Origin: Loigolactobacillus bifermentans DSM 20003
GTDB lineage: Bacteria; Bacillota; Bacilli; Lactobacillales; Lactobacillaceae
Length of the DNA: 64,000 nt
Reading direction: 5' to 3'
NCBI RefSeq assembly: GCF_001434575.1
Contig: NZ_AZDA01000140.1
Span: forward strand, 1 to 64,000
Under the pieces are notes generated by a model that saw nothing but the letters and a program-made list of their open reading frames with translations, had not been told where the DNA came from and did not search any database. The position numbers and the translations under genes were made by a program. How positions within the stretch are numbered: position 1 is the first letter of the stretch; each line of letters begins with the position of its first letter. Shown piece by piece: positions 41,224 through 50,619 of the stretch.

Positions 41224-42579
41224 TTGGCTAGTGGTCAAATCGCAATTAATGCGATCGTGATGCTCATTACGTTTTTATTCGCAGCGTTTTTCGTAGCGTC
41301 CGAGTTTGCGCTGGTTCAAACGCGTCCCAGTGCGTTGGAAGAAGAACTGAAAAAGCGCGGCGGTAAATCCCGTAAAATTAAAAATGCGTTGAATATGGTG
41401 CACAACCTGAATGAATATCTATCAACCACCCAAGTTGGGGTCAGTGTGGCTGGGATTATTTTAGGGTGGATCGGGGAAGCGACAGTTGAAACTGTTTTGG
41501 TAGACCTCTTCCATCTGCGCCAAGTGCTAAGCCCCAGCGTCCTACACGCAGTTGGCGCCATCGCCGGCGTCCTGGTATTAACTTATTTGGAAGTGGTGTT
41601 CACAGAAATCGTGCCGAAAAATATCAGTATCGACATGCCGATGCAAACCATGATGTTTGTCACCACGCCATTGCATTACTTCCATATTATCTTTTATCCT
41701 TTTGTGTGGTTGTTAAACGTCTCCTCCACTGGCGTGGTGCGTTTGATCGGTTTAAAACCAGCCGATGAAGAAAACGACACTTACTCGCAAGCTGAAATTT
41801 TGAATTTATCCCGTAATGCCGTTTCAGGCGGTCAATTAGAGCGGAACGACTATATTTATATGGAACGCGCCTTTGAAATGAACGATAAAGTCGCCAAAGA
41901 TATTATGATCGACCGCACTTCTTTAACCGTGGTGGATGCCACTGCAACCGTAGCGGAAGTCATTGATCTTTACGTCAAAGTTGGCTTTAGCCGCTTTCCC
42001 GTGGTTAAAGATAACGATAAGGACGACATTCTCGGTTACGTTTATAACTATGACTTGATCAAACAAGCCGAAACTGACGATCAAGTCCGCGCTAAAAAAC
42101 TATTGCGCAACATTGTCACCGTTCCCGAAACCGCGTCGATCCAAAAAGTATTAGCCCAAATGGTTCAAAAACAAACCCCTATCGTGGTGGTTGTGGACGA
42201 ATATGGTGGTACCAGCGGGATTATTACGGACCGGGACATTTACGAAGAGTTATTCGGAACGGTTCGGGATGAAAATGAAAAACCTTCCGAAGAATATGTC
42301 AAACAACAAGCAGATGGTAGCTACCGGGTAAACGGCAAAATCACCCTTTACGATTTTGAACGCTACTTCCAACAAGACATGCCCGACTTCGACGACTCTG
42401 ACGTGGTCACCTTAACGGGCTTTGTGATGCTGCACCACGCCGATATTAAAGTCAACGACGAAGTCACCTTGGATCACTTCAAGTTGAAAGTATTGGATAT
42501 GGAAAATGCCTATATTGATTGGTTTAGCGTCACGCCAATTTCCGACGATGTGTCTGAAGCAGACTCATCAGAAGCTTAA
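41224..42579 (+). CDS. CNNM/CorC-family (HlyC/TlyC-like) transporter with CBS domains
   Basis: A 451-residue protein with a DUF21 membrane domain (three to four helices, residues 5-160), a CBS pair (about 205-335, DIMIDRTSLTVVDATATV ... IVVVVDEYGGTSGIITDRDI) and a C-terminal CorC_HlyC domain (about 350-440). Related proteins handle Mg2+ efflux. The TTG start has TGAGGA 7 nt upstream, and TGGTAGAAT at about 41182 is an extended -10. Monocistronic. Confidence 0.88.
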   Translation: MASGQIAINAIVMLITFLFAAFFVASEFALVQTRPSALEEELKKRGGKSRKIKNALNMVHNLNEYLSTTQVGVSVAGIILGWIGEATVETVLVDLFHLRQVLSPSVLHAVGAIAGVLVLTYLEVVFTEIVPKNISIDMPMQTMMFVTTPLHYFHIIFYPFVWLLNVSSTGVVRLIGLKPADEENDTYSQAEILNLSRNAVSGGQLERNDYIYMERAFEMNDKVAKDIMIDRTSLTVVDATATVAEVIDLYVKVGFSRFPVVKDNDKDDILGYVYNYDLIKQAETDDQVRAKKLLRNIVTVPETASIQKVLAQMVQKQTPIVVVVDEYGGTSGIITDRDIYEELFGTVRDENEKPSEEYVKQQADGSYRVNGKITLYDFERYFQQDMPDFDDSDVVTLTGFVMLHHADIKVNDEVTLDHFKLKVLDMENAYIDWFSVTPISDDVSEADSSEA

Positions 42580-42587
42580 CCAAACGA

Positions 42588-42621
42588 CTCACAGATTTTT
42601 TAAATCTGTGAGCCTTTTTTT
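42588..42621 (+). terminator. Terminator of the CNNM gene
   Basis: CTCACAGATTT and AAATCTGTGAG form a perfect stem with a TTT loop, followed by CC and seven T. Confidence 0.9.
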
Positions 42622-42788
42622 ACAATCCGCTAGCGTCTAAATTGTGTCCAATGCAATAATTCAAAAAAACTTCACATTTTTTCAGCTGGCACCGTGCTAG
42701 AATAAAAAAGATAACTTTAAGCCTATTTTAAGGCCCTTTCAGTACAGTAAATGATGCAAATTCGAAATTAAATGAAAGAAGGCTGCTT

Positions 42789-43964
42789 GTGAATAAACCT
42801 GTGCAGGGACCGCGTCATCAAACGCCGCGGCGCCGTCGTTGGCCTTGGATAATCTTATTGGTACTACTGGTGGTAGGTGCTGGCTTTGCTGGAACAGTCT
42901 ATTATAAGTTGCACCAAACAGCGAATGCCGTGCTTTCAAATCAAAGTGGCGTCAGCTCAAGCACCACCCAAAAAGTCAGTGCCACCAAGCCAATTTCAGT
43001 ATTACTATTAGGCGCTGATACAGGTGAAGATGGCCGGACTTATCAAGGCCGTTCTGACACGATCATTGTGGCGACCATTAATCCTAAAACTAAAAAAACA
43101 ACGATGATGAGTATTCCGCGTGATACGCTGGCTAAAATCAAAGGTGCCAGTTCCAGTTCCATTCAAAAGATCAATGCGGCTTATGAATTAGGCGGCGCTA
43201 AAGCGACGAAGAAAACAGTTGAAAGTTTACTGAACATTCCAATTGATTATACGGTCACCATTAATATGAAAGGCCTGAAAAACCTGGTTGACGCCGTTGG
43301 CGGTGTGACCGTCACCAGCAAGTACAACTTCACCTTTGATCACGTCACCATCAAAAAAGGCACCCATCACCTGACTGGGAAAGAAGCGTTAAGCTTTGCC
43401 CGAATGCGTTACGATGATCCATTAGGGGATTACGGACGCCAAATGCGACAACAACAAGTGATCAAGGCCGTTGCGAAAAAACTGATGTCTGCAAATAGTG
43501 TGACGAAGTATTCCAAGATCCTTAATATTGTTAAGAAAAATGTCAGCACCGATATGAACTTTAAAACCATGCTCGCCATGGCTGAAAAATACCGGTCAGC
43601 CGGCACCACGATCAAATCAGATCATTTACAAGGCCAAAGCGCCACGATTGATGGTAGCTCCTATCAAATTGCGTCGACGAAAGAATTACGCCGGGTCTCG
43701 AAAAAGATTCGTAAAACGCTTGGTTTAAGTGCCGTTACCGTAAAAAATACCGAAACGGCCTTAAACGCCGCCAATCCGTATTTTGACGGCAGTACTTATA
43801 CCACCTATAACGTTTACGCCAATACCGATACCAGCACGGAAACCGCAGATGCCACCACAACCGACACAACAACGGGTACCGATACCACCACTGGTACAGA
43901 TACAACCGGTACGGACACCACTGGTACCATCAACACCCAAACAAACCAGCAGCCCACCTATTAG
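42789..43964 (+). CDS. LytR-CpsA-Psr (LCP) family cell-wall polymer ligase
   Basis: Attaches wall teichoic acid or polysaccharide to peptidoglycan at the outer membrane face. The 391-residue protein has an Arg-rich cytoplasmic start, one membrane helix (about residues 18-38) and the LCP domain (about 75-230) with ISVLLLGADTGE, GRSDTIIVATINP, MSIPRDTLAKI and ALSFARMRYDDPLGDYGRQMRQQQVI, containing the phosphate-binding Arg and Asp residues. The C-terminus is a Thr/Gly/Asp repeat tail (TTTGTDTTTGTDTTGTD). GTG start with GAAGG upstream. TGCTAGAAT near 42700 is a probable extended -10. Confidence 0.92.
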   Translation: MNKPVQGPRHQTPRRRRWPWIILLVLLVVGAGFAGTVYYKLHQTANAVLSNQSGVSSSTTQKVSATKPISVLLLGADTGEDGRTYQGRSDTIIVATINPKTKKTTMMSIPRDTLAKIKGASSSSIQKINAAYELGGAKATKKTVESLLNIPIDYTVTINMKGLKNLVDAVGGVTVTSKYNFTFDHVTIKKGTHHLTGKEALSFARMRYDDPLGDYGRQMRQQQVIKAVAKKLMSANSVTKYSKILNIVKKNVSTDMNFKTMLAMAEKYRSAGTTIKSDHLQGQSATIDGSSYQIASTKELRRVSKKIRKTLGLSAVTVKNTETALNAANPYFDGSTYTTYNVYANTDTSTETADATTTDTTTGTDTTTGTDTTGTDTTGTINTQTNQQPTY

Positions 43965-43971
43965 TGCCCTT

Positions 43972-43999
43972 TAAAGAGACCTTCACAGGCCTCTTTTTT
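43972..43999 (+). terminator. Terminator of the LCP gene
   Basis: AAAGAG(A)CCT and AGG(C)CTCTTT form a stem followed by T. Confidence 0.65.
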
Positions 44000-44009
44000 A
44001 GTCACCATA

Positions 44010-44052
44010 CAAAAAAGTTGAACCACCTGATCAGGTTGCTCAACTTTTTTTG
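44010..44052 (-). terminator. Terminator of the cardiolipin synthase gene
   Basis: AAAAAAGTTGA and TCAACTTTTTT form a stem with an inner ACCACCTGATCAGGTTGC that can also pair. It is bidirectional. Confidence 0.8.
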
Positions 44053-44054
44053 AT

Positions 44055-45512
44055 TTATAAAATAGGTGATAAGAGCCGTGAAAAACGTTGTTTCAACGTT
44101 AGCCACCAGGACTGGTTGGCAATTTCTTCATGGGTCAATAACCGACTGACCCGCATGTCCGCTTTGAAAATCGTCTCCAATTCTTGGGCCACTGCTGGGT
44201 CATACAAAAAGGCGTTGACTTCAAAATTCAACTTATAACTGCGGAAATCTTGATTTGCTGACCCCACCGTGGCCACCTCACCATCTGCCACAATGGTTTT
44301 CGCATGAATAAAGCCGGCTTCATAAATGTAGATCTTAGCGCCTGCTGTAAATAGCAGGTTGGCATAATACTGCGTAGCGCGATAGATAAACGGGTGATCC
44401 GGCATGTTGGGAATCATGATCCGCACATCCACCCCGGACTGGGCAGCAATGGAGATTGCGGACAGCACACTTTCATCTGGGACTAAATAAGGGGACTGGA
44501 TCCAAACCCGTTTCTTCGCGGACGCAATCATTTTGATATACCCTACCTTGATCTGTTCCTTTTGCGCGGAAGGCCCGGAAGTAACGATCTGCAAAGGGGT
44601 TTTCGCATTGGCCGGGCGCAATGGTTCAGGGAAATATTTTAACTGATAGTTCAAATGGCGCTTTTCTTTAACGGATGCATTCCAATCCATAATAAAGCGT
44701 GTTTGCAGCGCCATCACGCCGTTGCCGACGATTCGTAAATGGGTATCCCGCCAAGGCCCGAAGCGCTTGGAACGGCCTAAATACTGATCCCCCACATTAA
44801 AGCCGCCGGTATAACCGATTTGCCCATCGATCACCACAATTTTACGATGATCGTGGTAATTCAATCGGGTTTTGGTAATGGTATTGTGTGAGGTAATAAA
44901 GCTGGTAGCTTGGCCGCCTAAACTTTCCAGTTTGCTAAACCATTTCCGTGTCGCCCCCCGGGACCCAAAGGCATCGTACAAAACCCGTACTTCAACGCCT
45001 TGTTGAGCTTTTTCTTCCAATAAACGCAACAGCTCATTGCCGATGTCATCATTATAAATCGTATAGTATTCAATATGAACACTGTGTTGTGCCTGACGAA
45101 TATCCGCCAGCAAAGCTGGAAACTTCGTTTGACCTGTGGTATAAATCTGAATTTGGTTGCGTTTGGTTAACGGTGCCCGGTCAGTCGTCTCAAATAACTG
45201 AATCAAGCCCGCTGCCCCTGCTGGTAGATCAGAGGTGTCTGTGGTGGCAAATTCCACATCATCTGTGTGCTGTCGACTGATCATTTCCGCTAACCCGGTG
45301 CGATCTTGATGTTCCAAACTAAAAATCTTTTCGCGACCTAACCCACGGCCCGTGAATAAATACAGCACAAAGCCCACGACTGGTAACAAGATCAACACCA
45401 ATAGCCACGCCCAAGTTGACGAAATATCACGATGTTGGCGAAAAACAGTTACGATGGCGAGAATCATATTGAGCATGACAACAACTTCGATCAACCAATG
45501 TACCCACTCCAT
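44055..45512 (-). CDS. cls: Cardiolipin synthase (phospholipase D family)
   Basis: Condenses two phosphatidylglycerols into cardiolipin at the membrane. The 485-residue protein has two N-terminal helices (about residues 8-28 and 35-55) and two HKD motifs: HDHRKIVVIDGQIGYTGGFN (about 223) and HAKTIVADGEVATVGSANQD (about 403). Size and layout are typical of Firmicute Cls. A divergent or flanking partner is absent. Monocistronic. Confidence 0.93.
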   Translation of the reverse strand: MEWVHWLIEVVVMLNMILAIVTVFRQHRDISSTWAWLLVLILLPVVGFVLYLFTGRGLGREKIFSLEHQDRTGLAEMISRQHTDDVEFATTDTSDLPAGAAGLIQLFETTDRAPLTKRNQIQIYTTGQTKFPALLADIRQAQHSVHIEYYTIYNDDIGNELLRLLEEKAQQGVEVRVLYDAFGSRGATRKWFSKLESLGGQATSFITSHNTITKTRLNYHDHRKIVVIDGQIGYTGGFNVGDQYLGRSKRFGPWRDTHLRIVGNGVMALQTRFIMDWNASVKEKRHLNYQLKYFPEPLRPANAKTPLQIVTSGPSAQKEQIKVGYIKMIASAKKRVWIQSPYLVPDESVLSAISIAAQSGVDVRIMIPNMPDHPFIYRATQYYANLLFTAGAKIYIYEAGFIHAKTIVADGEVATVGSANQDFRSYKLNFEVNAFLYDPAVAQELETIFKADMRVSRLLTHEEIANQSWWLTLKQRFSRLLSPIL

Positions 45513-45621
45513 AAAATCAACCTTTCTTGCGCAATTCTTGTTGTTTTATTATACGCCTAACCAGTTAGCCCTGTCGCCTGCATCTGAAAATCAGTTTAAA
45601 TTTGCCCGTTTCAGTGCAAAA

Positions 45622-45651
45622 CAAAAACCGCCACCTGCGCGACGGTTTTAA
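45622..45651 (-). terminator. Terminator of the DUF2187 gene
   Basis: On the minus strand AAAACCGTC and GGCGGTTTT pair around GCGCAGGT, followed by T. Confidence 0.6.
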
Positions 45652-45656
45652 CGAAC

Positions 45657-45866
45657 CTATTTTTGAGCCTTGATTGGTTTCATTTTGGTCAAGCTAATGA
45701 TGACCTTATGTTGTAGATCTTCAATATTCATATTGTCTTTTTCATCATATTCAGTCACTGCGATCAGCGCTGAGTTTTCATACACTTTTTCCACGGTACC
45801 TGAAAAATCTGCTTCCATATTACCGTTTGCCTTGCAGCGAACTAAATTGCCAACTTCAATTGCCAT
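45657..45866 (-). CDS. DUF2187-family small protein
   Basis: A 69-residue protein beginning MAIEVGNLVRCKANGNMEAD, with the KOW-like beta-barrel pattern of DUF2187 (GTVEKVYENSALIAV). The ATG at 45866 has GAGG 7 nt upstream. Widespread in Lactobacillales and of unknown function, possibly nucleic-acid binding. Confidence 0.75.
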   Translation of the reverse strand: MAIEVGNLVRCKANGNMEADFSGTVEKVYENSALIAVTEYDEKDNMNIEDLQHKVIISLTKMKPIKAQK

Positions 45867-46092
45867 AAACACACCTCATTTATTTTTTCAGTGAAACCTG
45901 TTTTGGTAACGTAGGCAATATATTAACGCGATTGATTTCAGAATGCAAGTAAAAGTTGTTATTTCTTCATTTTAGGCAAAACTTAACCAAATTCTGCCGT
46001 TGAATGTTCGATGGATGATTGACAGCGTTTGTTCATAATAGGTAAGATAAGAACAAACAATGGGCTGTTCACCCTGATAAGGAGTAAAAACT

Positions 46093-46821
46093 TTGAAAAA
46101 ATTATTAACAGGTGCCTTGGTCGTCTTAGGCCTATTTGGAGCCTTCGGCGCAACTGCCAGTCACGCCGCAACCACTACCAAAACTTATGTCGCCCCCAAA
46201 GTTGGGCAACTGGATAAGCACACTTATCAAGGGAAAACCTATTGGATCCCGGCCATTTATTGGCAAATGAGCAAGCATTATTTATCCGGTCTGACGGTTA
46301 GCACGGAAAGTAAACATCAGATTTTAGTAGCTGGTTACTTTGGCGATGCCAAAACCAAACAAGTTAAAATGGCGAAAAAGTCGAAAAAAACGGCCTCACA
46401 AGTGCGCTTTTCTGGAACCGTGCGCTACTTTGCTTGTCTGTACTCTGAAAAAGCCTTTATGAAACAATATGTCGCCGCTAGTGGCAGCGACCAGATTGAA
46501 CGGTTATTAACCGCTATTACCACCACTACACCGATGGTCAATCCTAATAAAAAGTCCACGCAGCTGCAAAGCGTCCCCGTCCTTTATCAATTAGAAGGCG
46601 TGAATAAAACCAGCACCTTCCCGATCAACTGGTGGGGCTTATACGATTACAAAAAAGAACAGCTCACCAGCTTGAAAAATAGTACGCTAAACCAAGCCAG
46701 CTTTACCATGAAAGATACCACTGGCGCTGACACCAGCGTCGGCTACCAATCGGCAGTGGTGACCCAAGTCACCGTGGATCCGTTACATCTATTCCGGCAA
46801 CCGGATACCACGACTTCTTAG
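46093..46821 (+). CDS. Hypothetical secreted protein
   Basis: A 242-residue protein with a clear signal peptide (MKKLLTGALVVLGLFGAFGA, then TASHAA cleavage site). TTG start with AAGGAG 8 nt upstream. The mature part is Thr/Lys-rich with aromatic patches (TYQGKTYWIPAIYWQMSKHY; FPINWWGLYDYKKEQ). No anchor, repeat or catalytic motif was recognised. A single gene between DUF2187 and nrdI. Confidence 0.75.
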   Translation: MKKLLTGALVVLGLFGAFGATASHAATTTKTYVAPKVGQLDKHTYQGKTYWIPAIYWQMSKHYLSGLTVSTESKHQILVAGYFGDAKTKQVKMAKKSKKTASQVRFSGTVRYFACLYSEKAFMKQYVAASGSDQIERLLTAITTTTPMVNPNKKSTQLQSVPVLYQLEGVNKTSTFPINWWGLYDYKKEQLTSLKNSTLNQASFTMKDTTGADTSVGYQSAVVTQVTVDPLHLFRQPDTTTS

Positions 46822-46902
46822 CAAAAGTTTACTGGGTTTAAGGTTGTTTTAAGACGCAGCGGTTATCTTATAAGCATACCCCAAACCTACCTCATCTAAT
46901 TT

Positions 46903-46945
46903 CAAAAAAATAACGCCTTGGCCAATTGGTCAGGGCGTTATTTTG
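46903..46945. terminator. Bidirectional terminator between the secreted protein and nrdI
   Basis: AAATAACGCC and GGGCGTTATTT, with inner TTGGCCAATTGG, form a stem between convergent genes. Confidence 0.85.
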
Positions 46946-46946
46946 G

Positions 46947-47411
46947 TTAAGCATGCTTGGCTGCTTCAGTCTGTAAAATTTGATAGATCCGCGTGACATC
47001 CTGGGTTGTGCCCCGTAATTCGTAATCACCAATAAAAGGGAACCCATAGGCCTCGGAATACTGGCGCGCTGTTAAACAATACTGCTCGTTAAAGTTGCGG
47101 TTTCCAGAGCCCACCACACCCCAACAATACTTGCGATTATCACCAATACTGATATATTCACCTAAAGCTTCGGTCATCAACTCTTGATAGCCGTTGTCGA
47201 TGCCGTTACCACCAGTTAAATAAGTCGGTACAAACGCAAAATAAGGCGTTGTTTCATCATCATCCGGTGTGGCGTCTGAAATTTCTTTCAATTCGATCAA
47301 TGGTGCGCTGGCATCAGCGGCGTGTTGGTCTTCCGCGTAGTCTTGCAAGGTTTCAACAAAAGAACGGGTATTACCGGAAATTGAAATATAAAGAATGCGT
47401 AATGTGGTCAA
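46947..47411 (-). CDS. nrdI: NrdI-like flavodoxin
   Basis: A 154-residue flavodoxin of the NrdI family, which supplies oxidant to assemble the Mn-tyrosyl cofactor of class Ib ribonucleotide reductase. It has the FMN phosphate loop SISGNTRSFVE (residues 10-20), FVPTYLTGGNG and the family-typical WGVVGSGNRNFNEQYCLTARQYSE. nrdE, nrdF and nrdH are not adjacent, so it is a stand-alone copy. Confidence 0.88.
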   Translation of the reverse strand: MTTLRILYISISGNTRSFVETLQDYAEDQHAADASAPLIELKEISDATPDDDETTPYFAFVPTYLTGGNGIDNGYQELMTEALGEYISIGDNRKYCWGVVGSGNRNFNEQYCLTARQYSEAYGFPFIGDYELRGTTQDVTRIYQILQTEAAKHA

Positions 47412-47601
47412 AATAGTTCCCCCTCAATTGGTTATAATCATCCAAGTGACCTTGGTTCATTTTAAAAATCATAGTCTTAGCATAAAATGAATCACCGCGA
47501 AAGTGAAGTCTTTTATCCGATCCATGATCAAATGGTCATCGTTTCAGCGCTAAAAATGCTATCATGGAACTTAACAAAACTCGCCTGAAAGAAGTGTGTT
47601 T

Positions 47602-49494
47602 ATGACAACCTTAAAAGATGATTTTTATGAAGCTATCAATGCCGATTGGCTGAAAACAGCTGAAATTCCCGATGATAAACCGGCAACTGGTGGCTTTCAA
47701 GATTTAGTCGAAGCCATTGAAAAAAATTTAATGGCCGATTTTGCGGCCATGCAAACTGGCGCTAAAGCCACTGAAAATGCGGCCCAATCACAATTTCTTG
47801 CTTACTATCAGTTGGCACAAGATTTTGACCAACGCAACGCTGCTGGCGCGGCGCCTTTAAAACCTTTGCTAGCTCAATTGGAAGGCTTACACAGCCTGGC
47901 CGATTTCCAAGCGCACCTTAGCGACTGGTTACTAGCCGGCCTCCCGATGCCATTTGACCTGGATATTGACGCTGACATGAAAAATGCCACCACCAATGCG
48001 TTATTCGCCAGTGCCCCTGGTTTGTTTTTACCTGATAAAACCTACTACGCCGCTGATAATCCCGCCGGACCTCAGTTAATGGGCGTTTTCAAAGATATGA
48101 TGACCCAACTCCTGGCCTTAGCTGGTTATGATGCCGCCCAGCAAAAAACACTGGTCGATCAAGCTGTGGCCTTTGATGCCAGTTTGGTACCTTTTGTAAA
48201 AAGCGCTGAAGAAAAGGCGGATTACAGTAAAATGTATAATCCAGAAAGCTTTGCAGCTTTTACCAGCCACAGCAGCCATTTAGACCTGGCCCAACTGATT
48301 CAAAACGTGCTGGGCGCCACACCGGAACAAGTCATTGTCACCGAACCTAATTTCTACGCTCATTTTGACGATGTGCTCAATCCCGACACTTTTGCCAACT
48401 TAAAAGGCTGGTTGATCATTAAAACCGTCCGCGGCTTAGCTGGCTATTTATCAGAAGACTTCCGCCAAACCGGTGGTATTTTCAGCCGCGCCCTTTCTGG
48501 CAATAAGGCTGCCATGAAGCCTGCTAAAAGTGCTTATTACTTAGCCACTGGTATGTTTGACCAAGTGGTTGGGGACTACTACGGCCGTAACTATTTCGGC
48601 CCGCAAGCCAAGGCTGACGTTCAGCAAATGGTTAAAAAAATGATCACCGTTTATGAACAACGCCTGACCCATAATACTTGGCTGTCTGTCGCGACCCGCG
48701 AAAAAGCCATTGTGAAGCTGGAAAAATTAGGCATTCAAGTGGGCTACCCGGATGCCATTGAGCCGTTGCAATTAACGTTTAAAACGGACACCACCCAAAG
48801 TTTATTAGCCAACACACTGCATTTCATTCACCTCAGCCAGTTGGATAAATTCAGCAAATGGAACCAACCCGTTAAACGGGATCAATGGGAAATGAGTGCC
48901 AACACAGTTAACGCCTACTACCATCCTTTCCGCAACATTATCGTGTTCCCCGCCGCGATTTTACAAGCACCCTTTTACAGCTTGGACCAACCTGCTAGCG
49001 CTAACTATGGCGGCATTGGTGCCGTCATCGCCCACGAAATTTCCCACGCCTTTGATAACAACGGCTCCTTATTTGACGAATACGGGAATTTACACAACTG
49101 GTGGACCGCTGATGATAAAGCCCATTTCAAAGGCTTAGCTGACAATATGATTGCTGAATTCAACGACCTGCCATTTGCAAAAGGCAAAGTCAACGGCAAA
49201 CTCACCGTTTCCGAAAACATTGCCGACGCTGGCGGCTTAAGCTGTGCTTTAGAGGCAGCTAAAGGTGAAGCAAAAGTTGACTTGAAAGCCTTCTTCGTCA
49301 ACTGGGCCACCATTTGGCGCACCAAAGCCCGCTTAGAATATCAACAACTGCTTTTAAACATCGACGTTCACGCCCCAGCGAAATTACGGGCCAACGTCCA
49401 ACCCCAAAACCTAGCCGATTTCTACACCACCTTCGACATTCAAGCCGGCGACGGCATGTACTTAGCCCCTGAACAACGGGTTGAGATCTGGTAA
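47602..49494 (+). CDS. pepO: M13-family neutral endopeptidase PepO
   Basis: Zinc endopeptidase of 630 residues that cleaves oligopeptides. It has HExxH at 478-482 (VIAHEISHAFD), the third-ligand Glu in SENIADAGGLSCAL, and the substrate motif NAYYHPFRNIIVFPAAIL. There is no signal peptide, as in lactic-acid-bacterial PepO, which is cytoplasmic. I use the ATG at 47602. The GTG two codons earlier lies within the likely SD region. An extended -10 (TGCTATCAT) is near 47560. Confidence 0.93.
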   Translation: MTTLKDDFYEAINADWLKTAEIPDDKPATGGFQDLVEAIEKNLMADFAAMQTGAKATENAAQSQFLAYYQLAQDFDQRNAAGAAPLKPLLAQLEGLHSLADFQAHLSDWLLAGLPMPFDLDIDADMKNATTNALFASAPGLFLPDKTYYAADNPAGPQLMGVFKDMMTQLLALAGYDAAQQKTLVDQAVAFDASLVPFVKSAEEKADYSKMYNPESFAAFTSHSSHLDLAQLIQNVLGATPEQVIVTEPNFYAHFDDVLNPDTFANLKGWLIIKTVRGLAGYLSEDFRQTGGIFSRALSGNKAAMKPAKSAYYLATGMFDQVVGDYYGRNYFGPQAKADVQQMVKKMITVYEQRLTHNTWLSVATREKAIVKLEKLGIQVGYPDAIEPLQLTFKTDTTQSLLANTLHFIHLSQLDKFSKWNQPVKRDQWEMSANTVNAYYHPFRNIIVFPAAILQAPFYSLDQPASANYGGIGAVIAHEISHAFDNNGSLFDEYGNLHNWWTADDKAHFKGLADNMIAEFNDLPFAKGKVNGKLTVSENIADAGGLSCALEAAKGEAKVDLKAFFVNWATIWRTKARLEYQQLLLNIDVHAPAKLRANVQPQNLADFYTTFDIQAGDGMYLAPEQRVEIW

Positions 49495-49500
49495 ACACTT

Positions 49501-49542
49501 AAAAAACCTTGTCACAAGCGAACTTGTGGCAAGGTTTTTTTG
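49501..49542 (+). terminator. Terminator of pepO
   Basis: AAAACCTTG(T)CACAAG and CTTGTG(G)CAAGGTTTT form a strong stem followed by T. Confidence 0.88.
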
Positions 49543-49581
49543 TTTTGAACCGCTTTAAAGTAACATAAACCCCTATGCCTT

Positions 49582-50331
49582 TTAATAAGTGGTCACAAAC
49601 AGATAAGCCGCCAACCCCAACGCCGCAAAAGCAATGGCAAAGCGGAGTTTACGAATCGGCAAGTGGCGCACGATCCGCGGGCCTAACCAACCACCGACTA
49701 AAAAGCCAATGCCCATGGTTAACGCCACCGTCCAACGTACATCCGCCGTAAAGGCAAAAATAATCATGGCCAAGCCATTCCCTGTAAAACTAATAAAATT
49801 TTTAATGGCATTGATCGTGGTAAACGGCAGTTGCTCCGTGACGGTTAAAATGGCTAAAGTGATCACCCCAGCCGATGCCCCAAAGTAGCCAATGTAGATC
49901 CCGACTAAAAATAACGCCACACTTTTTAAAATTGGATGTGCTTGCCCACCAGTTGGCGGCGTTTGCCGTAACAACGTATAAAACATTAAACAACCGGCAA
50001 AGGCAATCAAAAAGGGCACCGCTTTGGCAAAAGTGGCCGCTGGCGCCACCAGCAATAAAATACAGCCACATAACGACCCAAACAGTGAAAAAACAGCATT
50101 CATTGCCGTTGCATGCTGCGCACTTTTCAATTCTTTCGCTGAGCTTAACGTCGAACCAATGCCCGTAAAAATCTGGGCCGTGGTATTGGTTACATTAGCA
50201 GTCACAGGCGGTAACCCTACGCTTAACAGCACTGGATATGACACCAGCGACGCCATCCCAGCAATGGTGCTTAAGAGCCCACCAATTACCCCAGCCACTA
50301 CTAAATAAAGCTCTACCAACCAAAAATGCAT
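49582..50331 (-). CDS. TauE/SafE-family membrane permease
   Basis: A 249-residue protein from the ATG at 50331 (AGGCG 5 nt upstream), with about eight membrane helices. The first half reads GVIGGLLSTIAGMASLVSYPVLLSVGLPPVTANVTNT, and the second repeats the pattern with GIYIGYFGASAGVITLAIL. TauE/SafE proteins export sulfur-containing organic anions or similar compounds. The substrate here is unknown. Confidence 0.82.
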   Translation of the reverse strand: MHFWLVELYLVVAGVIGGLLSTIAGMASLVSYPVLLSVGLPPVTANVTNTTAQIFTGIGSTLSSAKELKSAQHATAMNAVFSLFGSLCGCILLLVAPAATFAKAVPFLIAFAGCLMFYTLLRQTPPTGGQAHPILKSVALFLVGIYIGYFGASAGVITLAILTVTEQLPFTTINAIKNFISFTGNGLAMIIFAFTADVRWTVALTMGIGFLVGGWLGPRIVRHLPIRKLRFAIAFAALGLAAYLFVTTY

Positions 50332-50522
50332 GTCGTCGCCTGCTTTCATTTCACTAATGCTTTTAGTATAGCTGTTTTCATGCTGCTTTGCAGATTAAAC
50401 TTGTTCTATGATCGCTAAAAATTAAAATGAAAGCTTTTTTCAGTGAGCCACCTACTTCTAAAGCGCCGCATTAAAACGCCATCTTTTTGTAAAAACAGTA
50501 CTGTATGATGCTTGACATAATT

Positions 50523-50566
50523 TGTAACGTAGTTGTTAAACTTGCGTGACGTCCTTGTAACGTCAC
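50523..50566 (+). promoter_or_regulatory. WalR-type box and inverted repeat upstream of the NlpC/P60 gene
   Basis: TGTAAC-GTAGT-TGTTAA (50523-50539) exactly fits the WalR/YycF consensus TGTWAH-N5-TGTWAH. A perfect inverted repeat GTGACGT (50546-50552) / ACGTCAC (50560-50566) follows. A TTGACA at 50513-50518 precedes the box, but no good -10 is spaced from it. The remaining gap 50350-50512 shows nothing clear. Confidence 0.6.
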
Positions 50567-50619
50567 ATGACTATGCTAGGGGTTGAACCAACGGATTTTA
50601 TTCAAAAAGGAGCCCTAAC

